From Inia geoffrensis (Eukaryota > Chordata > Mammalia > Artiodactyla > Iniidae), in contig CM070902.1 in assembly GCA_036417435.1 (NCBI GenBank), positions 178,937,945 to 179,001,944 on the forward strand: a stretch of DNA of 64,000 nt, given 5' to 3'. A model generated the notes under the pieces. The model made no database searches. It saw nothing but the letters and a program-made list of their open reading frames with translations, and was not told the origin of the DNA. A program made the translations under genes and the position numbers. Shown here piece by piece: positions 33,619-45,120 of this stretch (position 1 is the first letter of the stretch; every line of letters begins with the position of its first letter).

Positions 33619-35620
33619 CAGAAAGAAATAAAAGGAATCCAAATCAGAAAAGAAGAAGTAAAGCTGCCACTGTTTGCAGAGGACATGATACTATACATAG
33701 AGAATCCTAAAGATGCTACCAGACAACTACTAGGCTAATCAATGAATTTGGTAAAGTAGCAGGATACAAGATTAACGCACAGAAATCTCTTGCATTCCTA
33801 TACACTAATGATGAAAAATCTGAAAAAGAAATTAAGGAAACACTGCCATTTACCATTGCAACAAAAAGAATAAAATACCTAGGAATAAACCTACCTAAGG
33901 AGACAAAAGACCTGTATGCAGAAAAGTATAAGACACTGATGAAAGAAATTAAAGATGATACCAACAGATGGAGAGATATACCATGTTCTTGGATTGGAAG
34001 AATCAACATTGTGAAAATGACTATACTACCCAAAGCAATCTACAGATTCAATGCAATCCCTATCAAACTACAAATGGCATTTTTCACAGAACTAGAACAA
34101 AAAATTTCACAATGTGTATGGAAACACAAAAGACACTGAAGATCCAAAGCAATCTTGAGAAAGAAAAATGGAGCTGGAGGAATCAGGCTCCTGGACTTCC
34201 GACTATACTACAAAGCTACAGTAATCAAGACAGTATAGTAGTGGCACAAAACCAGAAATATAGGGCTTCCCTGGTGGTGCAGCGGTTGAGTGCTGATGCA
34301 GGGGACATGGGTTCGTGCCCCAGTCCGGGAAGATCCCACATGCCACGGAGCGGCTGGGCCCATGAGCCATGGCCACTGGGCCTGTGCATCTGGAGCCTGT
34401 GCACCGCAACGGGAGGGGCCACAACAGTGAGAGACCCATGTACCGCAAAAAACAAACAAACAAACAAGCAAAAAACAAAAACAGAAATATAGATTAATGG
34501 AACAGGATAGAAAGCCCATAGATAAGCCCATGCACGTATCGTCTCCTTATCTTTGATAAAGGAAGCAAGAATATACAATGGAGAAAAGACAGCCTCTTCA
34601 ATAAGTGGTGCTGGGAAAACTGGACAGCTACATGTAAAAGAATGAAATTAGAACACTCCCTAACACCATACACAACAATAAACTCAAAATGGATTAAAGA
34701 CCTAAATGTAAGGCCAGACACTATAAAACTCTTAGAGGAAAATTTAGGCAGAACACTCTATGACGTAAATGACAGCAAGATCTTTTTGACCCACCTCCTA
34801 GAGAAATGGAAATAAAAATTTAAAAATGGGACCTAATGGAACTTAAAAGCTTTTGCACAGCAAAGGAAACCATAAACATGGCAAAAAGACAACACTCAGA
34901 ATGGGAGAAACTATTTGAAAATGAAGCAACTGACAAAGGTTTAATCTCCAAAATTTATAAGCAGCTCGTGCAGCTCAATATCAGAAAGACAAAAAACCCA
35001 ATCCAAAAATGGGCAGAAGACCTAAATAGACATTTCTCCAAAGAAGATAATACAGATTGCCAACAAACACATGAAAGAATGCTCAACATCACTAATCATT
35101 AGAGGAATGCAAATCAAAACTACAATGAGGTATCACCTCACACCAGTCAGAATGGGCATCATCTCAAAAAATATACAAACAATAAATACTTGAGAGGGTG
35201 TGGAGAAAAGGAGAAAATTTCCACTGTTGGTGGAAATGTGAATTGATACAGCCACTATGGAGAACAGTATGGAGTTTCCTTAAAAAACTAAAAACAGAAC
35301 TACCATATGACCCAGCAATCCCACTACTTGGCATATACCCTGAGAAAGCCATAATTCAAAAAGAGTCATGTACCAAAATGTTCATTGCAGCACTATTTAC
35401 AATAACCAGGACATGGAAGCAACCTAAGTGTCCATTGACAGATGAATGGATGAAGAACATGTGGCACATATATACAATGGAATATCACTCAGCCACAAAA
35501 AGAAACAAAAATGAGTTATTTGTAGTGAGGTGGATGAACCTAGAGTCTATCATACAGAGTGAAGTAAGTCAGAAAGAGAAAAACAAATACCGTATGCTAA
35601 CACATATATATGGAATCTAA
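33619..35620 (+). pseudogene. L1 ORF2 C-terminal half, broken and SINE-interrupted
   Basis: It begins in the RT palm; the catalytic FADD is FAED here (33672-33683), a change at a metal-binding aspartate. A stop follows a few codons on, after [10 protein letters not shown]. Downstream pieces are 33939-34139 ([20 protein letters not shown]), 34836-35102 ([14 protein letters not shown]) and 35198-35620. The last piece has 140 open codons: [33 protein letters not shown], ending THIYGI and a stop. The SINE also splits the frame at 34263. Confidence 0.92.
34263..34480 (+). mobile_element. tRNA-derived SINE (CHR type, short form), sense
   Basis: Head 'gggcttccctggtggtgcag', box-B-like 'gggttcgtgccccagtcc', body 'cacaacagtgagagaccc', tail 'ccgcaaaaaacaaacaaac'. 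Target duplication 'agaaatata' at 34254-34262 and again at 34483-34491, in L1 sequence. Confidence 0.96.
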
Positions 35621-35985
35621 AAATAAGTGGTTCTGAAGAACCTAGGGGCAGTACAGGAATAAAGACACAGACGTAGAGAACGGACTTGAGGACATGGGGA
35701 GTGGAGAGGGGAAGCTGGGATGAAGTGAAAGAGTGGCATGGACATATATACACTACCAAATGTAAAATAGATAGCCAGTGGGAAGGAGCCACATAGCACA
35801 GGGAGATCAGCTCGGTGCTTTGTGACCACCTAGAGGGGAGGGATAGGGAGGCTGGGAGGGAGACACAAGAGGGAGGAGATATGGGGATGTAGGTATATGT
35901 ATAGCTGATTCACTTTGTTATAAAGCAGAAACTAACACACCATTGTAAAACAATTATACTCCAATAAAAATGTTAAAAGAATACA

Positions 35986-37058
35986 ATAAATACAAAAAAG
36001 GCAAAGGGAATCAAACACGATTTGACAGCATGAACCTCATTATCTGAAACCAGTCTCCCCATGTTTTTGCTCTCTTCCAATCTTCCTTCATTTTTCAAGA
36101 AGTATGTCATCTGTGTATACTGTTTAATAACTTTTTAAATTCAACAATGTACCATGTGCTTTTCCCCATACCAGTAAATATTTTCTAAAAGAAAAATCAG
36201 AATTTATTTAGAGTGTGTGGGCACAGAGGAAGGGACAGAATGTGTGAGCACAGGAGCTGCAGGACTTTTACTCTGCGTGGACAGGAGAGAGAAGACAGTG
36301 GGTGACCCGGCTTGAAGGGGTAGTTCATGTCGTAAATATTCCTCATGAGACAGTAAAGGAGATGCCAGTCTTTAGACCTTTCTGAGTATCAGTCTGAGGA
36401 ATTTGAAATGGATTCTTCTGGCAAAGGAATTTGTAGATCGCAGCATGTGATGTGTTGGGAAGATTTACAGGCATTGGAAGCTATGCACTGTCAGGGGCTC
36501 AGAGCCTGAGCTGTAAGGCAACTGCTAGAATTACAGGTGGCAGTTGGTTCAGGAAACAATTTGAGGGAAGAATTGTCAAAATTTAGGTAAAGGAATGGTA
36601 GTTTAGAAGTTAAGGTTTAGATCAGAAACAAAGCTATTTAGGAAAGAGTAGTTTACTCAGGAAGAACATCTAGGAGGGAGTCCAAGTGTTAGCAGCATGA
36701 GGTTACCAAATAAAAAATACAACACACACAATAAAAGACACCCCCACACACACACACACACTTACCAAGATTACTGAGCTTACAGTAGTCCCATTCTAGA
36801 TGGGAAAATGGCAAGTTCTCAGATGATTATCTCAGATAACAAAGGCTTTACATAGTTTTGGACATCAGTACTGTAAAAATCAGAGATAAAGTTATTTGCT
36901 GTTAGGGAGTCAATGTCTTAACATGAAATATTTAAGATTTCCTCTCTTTTAGAGACCAAAGATGGAGAGACCTCTTGTTCTTTTGCTTGTTCATCTAACG
37001 TCAATATGTGCATTCAGATTGCCGGTTGTGATAAGCGTGATTACCCAAACTGGAAGCA
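35986..37058. other. unrecognised DNA
   Basis: No repeat family recognised. It contains a (AC)n run at about 36741-36762. Confidence 0.4.
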
Positions 37059-37061
37059 TAG

Positions 37062-37212
37062 CTTTTTTATACCTGAGTAATATTCCATAGTATATATATA
37101 CCACATCTTCTTTATCCATTCCTCTGTCGATGGACATTTCGATTATTTCCATGTCTTGGCTATTGTACACAGTGCTGCTATGAACATAGGGAGCACGTAT
37201 CTTTTGTTTTCT
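37062..37212 (-). mobile_element. LINE-1 ORF2-end fragment, antisense
   Basis: 'acctgagtaatattccatag', 'catcttctttatccattcct', 'ggctattgtacacagtgctg' is the antisense end of ORF2. It has no L1 3' end on its left, where one would be expected. Confidence 0.9.
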
Positions 37213-37227
37213 TTGTTCCTGATCTTT

Positions 37228-37302
37228 TAAAAATTTTATTCTATTGAAATACAGTTGATTTACAATGTTGTATAAATTTCTGCTGTACAAAATCCTTTAT
37301 TG
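37228..37302 (-). mobile_element. LINE-1 3'-terminal fragment, antisense
   Basis: 'ttctattgaaatacagttga' then 'tttacaatgttgtataaatt' is the L1 3' terminus read in antisense, 16 bp to the right of the ORF2-end fragment. For one simple antisense copy it should lie to the left. Confidence 0.85.
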
Positions 37303-37419
37303 AGTGAAAAAGATTGCATACTAGTGTATTTATTAAGATGATAGTTATTTAAAAGTACACACACCCATTCAGAATAACGCCACCTGCTTCCTACAAGTTC
37401 TCTTTACTACTGTCTCCTC

Positions 37420-37868
37420 CCCTTGCTGTTTCTCCAATTCCCTCTGTAGTGCCAGCTCGTTGAGGTCTCTCTTCTGCAATCCTGTTCTGCATTTCTAGCG
37501 GCTTAATAGACATCTTAATCCAATGTTTCATAGGCATCTTAGGTGAACTATACAAGCTGAATTTATTGTCCTCCCGTATTTCCCTTCTCCACCTTGTATT
37601 TCCCTATTCTTGGTGACTGAACTACATTCTGTGTAGCCATCCAGTTGTCTCTCATTCCTCAGCCTCCACACCTAATCATGGACCCTCTGTGTCCCTAAAT
37701 CACTGGCCTTCGTGTCCTGTGCATCTCCTTTCATGTTCTTATTACCACCTGTCTTATTGCAGGCTCTTGACCTTTCATCTAGACTATTGCAATATCTCTG
37801 AGCTATGATGTTTGCTTGTATTCCAGTGGTTTACACATTTATTGGTACAAGAAGTACTGGTGGAAAGG
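37420..37868 (+). mobile_element. L2-type LINE fragment, sense
   Basis: 'tagacatcttaatccaatgt', 'ttcataggcatcttaggtga', 'tctagactattgcaatatct' and 'attccagtggtttacaca' match the phrase order of the L2 ORF2 region. Strongly diverged, with no open frame. Confidence 0.45.
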
Positions 37869-37970
37869 CACCCAGGCATAGAAGCCTTTTTCATTTTTAT
37901 TGTTGAAAAACTAAAGTTTTGGAAGACAACTATCTTACTCAAAATCACACAGTTAATTAAAAGTTTTTCA
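37869..37970 (-). mobile_element. MIR fragment, antisense
   Basis: 'tttttattgttgaaaaacta' then 'cttactcaaaatcacacagt' matches antisense MIR ('attttacagatgaggaaact' ... 'cttgcccaaggtcacacag'). Confidence 0.55.
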
Positions 37971-38902
37971 TTTTCCAAACTGGAAATCTTTCCCGTACTA
38001 GACCATAGAAGTCCTGTGAATTTAACTCTGTTTAATTTTCTCTTCTCTGTGGCACTGAAGTTAGGATTATGGCTGTAAATGTCAAGCTGTTGTTTCTTGG
38101 CAGTTGTTGAAGAGGTAAACGATTTGCAGGGTGAGATTTCCAGGAACCTTAAACATCTATACGCATTTCTCACTTAATGTGCAAGTTACTGTCACATTGT
38201 GTTTCTGGTATAAAAATCTTTTAACGTTACATTACAACAAGAATAATTTTCTGATATTTTAGCTAATCCATAAAGGGATTTATGATGTGGAATATGCCAT
38301 GTGTTTATTGAAAGAAACCTTATTGATGTGGAAAATGAAAGATTTTAAGACATATTGCTTTTAGGATTATGGTAATATGACGATGTTAGGCAACAAGACA
38401 ACTTTTTCCAGTAGGTATAATTAAGCTAATAAAAGAGATTTATTTCCTAAACAAGACCAGTCCAAAAGGATGTCATTCTGGCTGATGATTCTTATTTAAA
38501 AAAAAACAAAAAAACTTCTTTACAAATGTCTTCAGGGATTATTAACTACAAATAAGGAAGTCAATCTGATTACTTATTAATAGGATATTCTCCTTTCCTG
38601 TACTATATATTCTGATTTTTTTCCTACTTACACCTGCTAGATTTGCTCACATTTTTCTACCATATCATCCATTTCTTGCAGCTTAATGATACCTGAGAAT
38701 GTCTGGAAATAAACTTTTTTTGGTAGTCGGATCACATGGCCAAGGAAGAGTTCATCGGACCAACTTTAAGTCCCTGTATGGACTGCCTGGTACTGCTAGA
38801 ATTTTGAATTCATAACATGCAGTTCCTCATTTGTTAAACTATTAACTTAATTTAAGTCATTAAATTAACTAATACTAAACTAGTAAACTTAAAAATGTGT
38901 AC
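37971..38902. other. unrecognised DNA
   Basis: AT-rich. No repeat or exon recognised. The 129-codon minus frame (37784-38173) runs through the MIR fragment and does not look coding. Confidence 0.4.
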
Positions 38903-39055
38903 TGGTCAAGGTTCTCCAGAGAAACAGAACCAATATAAGAGAAAGGTAGGTAGATAGATAGATAGGCCTGGCAATCCAAGATCTGTATGATGGCTCAACA
39001 GGCTGGACATTTAGATAATGTTATAGTCATGAGAATACCTTCTTCTTCAGGAAAA
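38903..39055. mobile_element. interspersed repeat fragment, family not named
   Basis: 'ggttctccagagaaacagaa' followed by a GATA tetranucleotide run (38944-38965) and 'ggctggacatttagataatg' is the start of a common mammalian LTR-like repeat. I cannot assign the family from memory. Confidence 0.5.
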
Positions 39056-39069
39056 CGCAATGAATACTT

Positions 39070-40173
39070 TTTTCTTTACATCTTTATTGGAGTATAATTG
39101 CTTTACAATGGTGTGTCAGTTTCTGCTTTATAACAAAGTGAATCAGTTATACATATACACACGTTTGCATATCTCTTCCCTCTTGCGTCTCCCTCCCTCC
39201 CACCCTCCCTATCCCACCCCTCTAGGTGGTCACAAAGCACCGAGCTGATCTCCCTGTGCTATGCGGCTGCTTCCCACTAGCTAGCTATTTTACATTTGGT
39301 AGTGTAGATATGTCCATGCCACTCTCTCGCTTTGTCACAGCTTCCATATCCTCAAGTCCATTCTCTTGTAGGTCTGTGTCTTTATTCCTGTCTTACCCCT
39401 AGGTTCTTCATGACATTTTTTTTTCTTAGATTCCATATATACGTGTTAGCATACGGTATTTGTCTTTATCTTTCTGACTTACTTCACTCTGTATGACAGA
39501 CTCTAGGTCCATCCACCTCAGTACAAATAGCTCAATTTTGTTTCTTTTTATGGCTGAGTAATATTCCATTGTATATATGTGCCACATCTTCTTTATCCAT
39601 TCGTCCGATGATGGACACTTAGGTTGTTTCCATGTCCTGGCTATTGTAAATAGTGCTGCAATGAACATTTTGGTACATGACTCTTTTTGAATTATGGCTT
39701 TCTCAGGGTATATGCCCAGTAGTGCGATTGCTGGGTCATATGGTAGTTCTATTTGTAGTTTTTTAAGGAAACTCTATACTGTTCTCCATAGTGGCTGTAT
39801 CAATTCACATTCCCACCAGCAGTGCAAGAGGGTTCCCTTTTCTCCACACCCTCTCCAGCATTTATTGTTTCTAGATTTTTTGATGATGGCCATTCTGACT
39901 GGTGTGAGGTGATACCTAACTGTAGTTTTGATTTACATTTCTCTAATGATTAGTGATGTTGAGCATCCTTTCATGTGTTTGTTGGCAATCTGTATATCTT
40001 CTTTGGAGAAATGTCTAGGTCTTCTGCTCATTTTTGGATTGGGTTTTTTTTTTTTTTTTTTTTGGTATCGAGCTTCATGAGCTGCTTATAAATTTTTGAG
40101 ATTAATCCTTTGTCAGTTGCTTCACTCCCATTCTGAGGGTTGTCTTTTGGTCTTGTTTATGGTTTCCTTTGAG
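39070..40173 (-). mobile_element. 5'-truncated LINE-1, antisense
   Basis: T-rich tail, 'catctttattggagtataat', the 3' UTR and about 0.75 kb of ORF2. The minus frame 39426-39668 has [20 protein letters not shown] and ends THIYGI-like (TRIYGI). Right end 'tggtttcctttgag'. 'tgaatac' + T-run at 39061 recurs at 40174-40180, a likely target duplication. Confidence 0.95.
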
Positions 40174-42317
40174 TGAATACATTTTTTACTGTCACCCTTC
40201 TCTCCTTACCCCTCTCTCTTTCTTTCTTTCCCTTCCTTCTTCCTTTACCTCCTTCTTCCTTCTACTTTTTTTTATAAATATTTCATTCATTCATTAACAA
40301 ATGAATTTGGCACCTTTACTCCACACTGTGTTTCCTTTCTTCTACTGTGTGCACAAATAAAATGATGTGACTGATATATAATTATTATAAAAGAAGAAAA
40401 AACAGAAAGCTTTATATTATATAAATCCCATAATAGGAACTCAAAAATTGTGATGACATGTTTTCTCAGACTTTTAAATTGTTTTCTCTTCAGATTGAAA
40501 CATTCTCATTTTTGGTATCTCTATAGCTATTGTGAGGTAGTTTGCATTGGCAAAGGAGATGTGTGAAAATTTTTTATGTAGTTCCCCAATATTTGGATTA
40601 CCAGTATTATCAGGCCATTTAACCAAAAAATGACCTGTGGCCTAAAAGTATATGTCAACTATTCTGAAAGCTTTATGAGTTACCCAAGAAAAATGTGGAC
40701 ATTTTATTTATTAACATCTGGTCACATTTTCTATTGACTTCCTGATTCTCCATTGTAAAATCATAGAGCATATCTGTAAGGGAACTTTTAACTCTTAACC
40801 AAATCTAGAATTTTATGACTGGCAAGCTCATTATATCTTAATTCCCAAATTCAATGGTGTTAGGTCAGCATTACTTGCTTGTCACTAACATATAGTAACT
40901 TGGAGGTTTGTCCTTCTTATGCTGAGGAGTACAGAATGAAATAAAATTCTAATACTGTTGGGACACGTGTAACAAACTTTGTGTCTCTAAGGCGACGTTT
41001 GTTTCTACATGTTACAATTTGATATTTTTGGCACAAATCAAATTTCTCAGATAGGCTGAATAAAAGACTACAACCACAAGTGCACTTTGTTGCAAAAAGA
41101 AGACAGAAATTAAAATTATACTTCTCCTTGTTTTTTGAAGTATAAACGCAAATGTGGTAAACTTTTTTTGAAAATAATTTTTAAAAATTGAAACATTTCA
41201 ACCTAAAGAAATCCATCTCTATATGGATACACCCTATTCACAGCTTCTAATTAGCTTCTCTATAGAAAAAAATCATTGTTCTACATGGAATTTACTCTTT
41301 CCTGACTATATAAAGGTGGAAAATAGAGTTTAAGGAATAAAAAAGATAAAGGGTCAGCAAATTTACACACACAGACACACACACACACCCTACACTTATG
41401 CACTACTATTTGAAACAAATCATCTGTACCAAGGATGTATCTATATAAAGCTGTGTCACTAAATAAAAAACAAACAAAAAACCAAACAAACAAAAATTAT
41501 TTTTTGTCACATTTGCCCTATTCAAATATGATAAAAAATGCTTGTGAAAATTTCTGTACCCTGTTAAGGTACAAAGAAAGTAACTAGTCATTTGGCTGGA
41601 CCTGGCTTCAGAGATTTCAATTCAAACAGAAGATTAGAAAACTGAGTTCTTTGGCAGCAGGGAGCACTGAAAAGCTGCATGTGAGCACGAGACAAACGCA
41701 GTCGTACATGAAATTAAACAGAGTGTTATCTCCTCTTCTTATATCTCTGTTTTCATCTCTATATTGGAGAATTATAGACCCCAATTAACAGTGGGGATTG
41801 TACACTCAGGACACGCGTGGTCTGTAATGGGGGGGTTGGTGTAAGTGGTGGCCCCAGCAGGAGTGTAAGTTATCATGTACGCTATGTGGTGACAGCAAAA
41901 AGCAAAATAAATTTTAGTTTCTTTTCTATTGTTCCGAAATTCCCAACAGCTAATACAGTCTCTTTATAACCTGCACTGAGGCCAACGATTCCCTCAGCGT
42001 CACTCCTGATATGACATTGTCTGACTATTCTCATCATTGTTATTAGCACCGTTATTGATGCCATGATGAGAACCAGAAAGCATGGGGTATTTGAAAAGGA
42101 TGGGCAGCTGTAACAGTCTGGGTTTTTCATGGCATTAACAAGGGTCATGGTTAAGGGGTGGGAATGAAGCTGGGAGATCGTAAGATGGGTTTTCCCTCAA
42201 AAAGGAAGGAGGTTAGAGTGACAAGAAGCTTCTGGGGTTGGGTTTAAAGAGCTTTGAGTGGGGTTGGCTGGAGAGAGAGAGTGAGGTTTTTTTTAAGAAG
42301 TTAGGTTGTAGACATAA
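40174..42317. other. unrecognised DNA
   Basis: A CT-rich stretch at about 40195-40265 and short (AC)n at about 41367-41388. I see no repeat family or gene I can name. The minus frame 41882-42148 (88 codons) has no motif I know. Confidence 0.4.
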
Positions 42318-42905
42318 TTTGAAAAGACACACGCACCCCAGTGTTCATAGCGGCACTATTCACAACAGACAGGATATGGAAGCAACCTAAGTGTCCATCG
42401 ACAGACGAATGGACAAAGGTGATATAGTACATCTACACAATGGGATATTACTCACCCATGAAAAGAAATAAAGTAATGTCATTTGAAGCAACGTGGATGG
42501 ACCTAGAGTTGATCAAACTAAGTGAAGTAAGTCAGACAGAGAGAGACAAGTATCATAGGATATCATGTATATGTGGAATCTAAAATATGATACAAGTGAA
42601 CTTATTTACAAAAAGAAAGAATCACAGACATAGAAAACAGACTTACGGTTACCAAAGGGGAAAGGGGTGGGAGAGGTATACATTAGGAGTTTGGGATTAA
42701 CATATACCCACTACTAAATATAAAATAGATAAATCAACAAGGACCTCTTGCATAGCACAGAGAACTCTGCTCAGTATTCCGTAATAACCTATATGGGAAA
42801 AGAATCTAAAAAAGAGTGGATATATGTATATGTAAAACTGAGCCACTTTGCTGTACACCTGAAAGTAACACAACATTGTAAATATACTCCAATATAAAAT
42901 AAAAA
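42318..42905 (+). mobile_element. 5'-truncated LINE-1 3' end, sense
   Basis: 'gcggcactattcacaacaga', 'ggaagcaacctaagtgtcca', 'gtggaatctaaaatatgata' and 'ttgtaaatatactccaatat' run from the ORF2 end to the 3' end. It ends in an A-rich (AATC)n-like tail. It belongs to an older subfamily. Confidence 0.94.
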
Positions 42906-43204
42906 TAATCAATCAATCAATAACTTACTGCCTGCCAAAAAATAAAAATAAAAAATTATCTTGTGTTTTATGGAATCTCTCTGTGGCCTCATTAGAGAAA
43001 CTTTAGTAAGATTGAAATTACTTTTCACCTTATTTTAGTTGCAGTATTTTTTAAAATGTAGCTATGGTGCTGAGATTGGTTTCCAGGCAAGAATAAGCTA
43101 ACCCAGTTTATATGGTTTACAAACTGTGTGTGTACATAATATTATGCATTTTTATAATAATTAATTTTAATGTCAAACATTGTGATTCAATTAGTAGCAT
43201 GCAT

Positions 43205-43722
43205 TAGTTTCTTATTGTTGCTATAACAAGCTACAACAAATTAAGTGGCTTAGGTAACACATTTATTGTCTAATAGTCTCATAGGTTAGAAGTCTGAAAT
43301 GTGTCTTATTAAATCAAGATAAAATCACGGGCTGGCAGGCTGCATTTTTTCTAGAGGCTGTAGTGTGAATCTGTTCCCTGTCTTTTCCGGATTCTAGAGG
43401 CCGCCTGCTTTCCTAGGCTTCTGGCTACTTCCTGTCTTCAAGAGCGCCCTTCCAACCCACTCTCATCCTCCCATTTCCTCCCTCTGACCCACTGACGAAG
43501 GGGCCTTTTCCTCTGTTTGGTGACTTGGCCCATGTTTCCTCTGGAGTGTGGTTTCTTTCACTGCAGTGGGTGATCACATTGAGACCACCCAGGCAATCCA
43601 GAATCACTTTCCCATCTCAAGATCCTTAATCTAATCACATCTGCAGAATCTCTTGTGGACATCTTTGTGCAGGGGAGAGGCCTTCTCTTGCCCACCATAG
43701 GCATGATGCCTGTAATGGTGTC
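43205..43722 (-). mobile_element. MaLR LTR, MLT1/MST type, antisense
   Basis: 'tcttattgttgctataacaa', 'aaattaagtggcttaggtaa', 'gtctcataggttagaagtct', 'tctagaggccgcctgctttc', 'taatctaatcacatctgcag' follow antisense MLT1-type order. Confidence 0.85.
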
Positions 43723-43979
43723 CTGGTTTATTTGCTAAGGCCTATTCTTTTGAGATGCCTCTTTCCTACTCCTGAACTCTTTATCGTATTTTATTTTTCA
43801 GTGATCTCATGTGTATGAAGTATGCACCTTTGGGCTCAAAATCAGCCATTTGACCTAGGAGAGATTTCTCCCATTATTGTTTGGCTCTATCATCTGTTCC
43901 CTCTACTTTTCAAAATCGCCTCGGGCAGTGTTTTGTTTTTGATTGGGTTGGTTGTATCTGCCACCCATGTTTCATATAG

Positions 43980-44460
43980 AATCTCATTGTTTATGTAAGT
44001 TTCCCTTTAGGTCCTTGGAGAATCTCTGGAGCTTGTTTGTGGACTGGGTATTCTCCACATGCCTCCTCAGACCCCGCCCTCAACCTGTGTCCATCCGTAC
44101 ACTGCCTGGGGAGGCTGACCTGTAGGAAACACATCCATGGGTCCTTAACTGTCTGGCTTCAGAAAGAAGTGTGAGGCAAGGGACAGTGTGCGATCAGGTG
44201 ACTTACTGCCCTGGTCCCACTTCCTGTGTCCCTGAGCCTACAGTGCAAGCCCTCCCCTCCTGGTTGGTTGACATCCCCCTTGCCTTCCTTGTCCTTTCAC
44301 ACTTAGTAGGACTGTGGCTGCTTCTGGGCCTCAGGTCAATGCTCCATCCTTTGGGGTCCCCCTATAGCCACACTTTGTGAATAATCCTTTGGAAAATATA
44401 TCCTTCTCCAACTATTTCAAGAGTGCAATCTGTATCCTGTTGGAACCTACCCAGATTTTC
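43980..44460 (+). mobile_element. old interspersed repeat, family not named
   Basis: 'tctggcttcagaaagaag' ... 'gtagtctttgtgaataat'-like order ('ccacactttgtgaataatcc') and 'gagtgcaatctgtatcctgt' then 'tggaacctacccag' match a mammalian repeat I know as '... gtaaatagtccctt ... gtgccatctgtttcctgc'. I cannot name its family. The small frames here are not coding. Confidence 0.4.
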
Positions 44461-44571
44461 TAATTTAACACCAATTTCTTTAAAACACCCAGTTTGCTGC
44501 TTAGAGCTTCCGTGGCCGATTTTATTCATCAATCTTTTAGTTCATCTTTATAGTCTTAGTTCCATTCCCCA

Positions 44572-45120
44572 GAGTAATGGAAATAAAAGCTGAAATAAAC
44601 AAATGGGACCTAATTAAACTCAAAAGCTTTTGCACAGCAAAGGAAACCATAAGCAAAATGAAAAGACAACCCACAGAATGGAAGAAAATATTTGCAAATG
44701 ATGCGACTGACAAGGGGTAGTCTCCAAAATTTACAAACAGCTTATGCGGCTCAATACCATAAAAACAAACAACCCAATCAAAAAAAATGGGCAGAAGACC
44801 TAAATAGACATTTCTCCAAAGAAGACATGCAGATGGCAAAGAAAGAGGCACATGAAAAGATGAACAACATCGCTAATATGAGAGAAATGCAAATTAAAAC
44901 TACAATGAGGTACCAACTCACACCAGTCAGAATGGTCATCATCAAAAAGTCTATAAATAATAAATGCTGACACATTTAAAAAATAAAAATAAAGTTGAAA
45001 CTCAGAAAAAAAATAAATAAATGCTGGAGAGGGTGTGGAGAAAAGGGAGCCCTCCTGCACTGTTGGTGGGAATGTAAATTGATACAGTCACTATGGAGAA
45101 CAGTATGGAGGTTCCTTAAG
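44572..45120 (+). mobile_element. LINE-1 internal fragment, sense
   Basis: ORF2 C-terminal third only: 'gggacctaattaaactcaaa', 'gggcagaagacctaaataga' ([17 protein letters not shown]), to 'tatggagaacagtatggagg'. Both ends are cut and there is no 3' UTR or tail, so a later deletion or recombination removed the 3' part. It contains a 46-bp insertion at 44970-45015. Confidence 0.93.
44970..45015 (+). mobile_element. 46-bp A-tailed insertion with direct repeats
   Basis: It interrupts the L1 reading 'aataaatgctg'. This 11-mer is present at 44959-44969 and again at 45016-45026. The insert ends in an A-rich run. This is the signature of target-primed retroposition of a very short RNA fragment. The source is unknown. 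Confidence 0.7.

Larger units (their letters stand above)
33619..35985 (+). mobile_element. 5'-truncated LINE-1, sense, with SINE insertion
   Basis: Starts within ORF2 just before the catalytic FADD block and runs through the C-terminal half of ORF2, the 3' UTR and the 3' end 'ttatactccaataaaaatg' with an A-rich tail. A SINE at 34263-34480 interrupts it. Without the SINE it is about 2.15 kb of L1, enough for the rest of ORF2 but lacking promoter, ORF1, endonuclease and the RT N-terminus. Confidence 0.95.
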
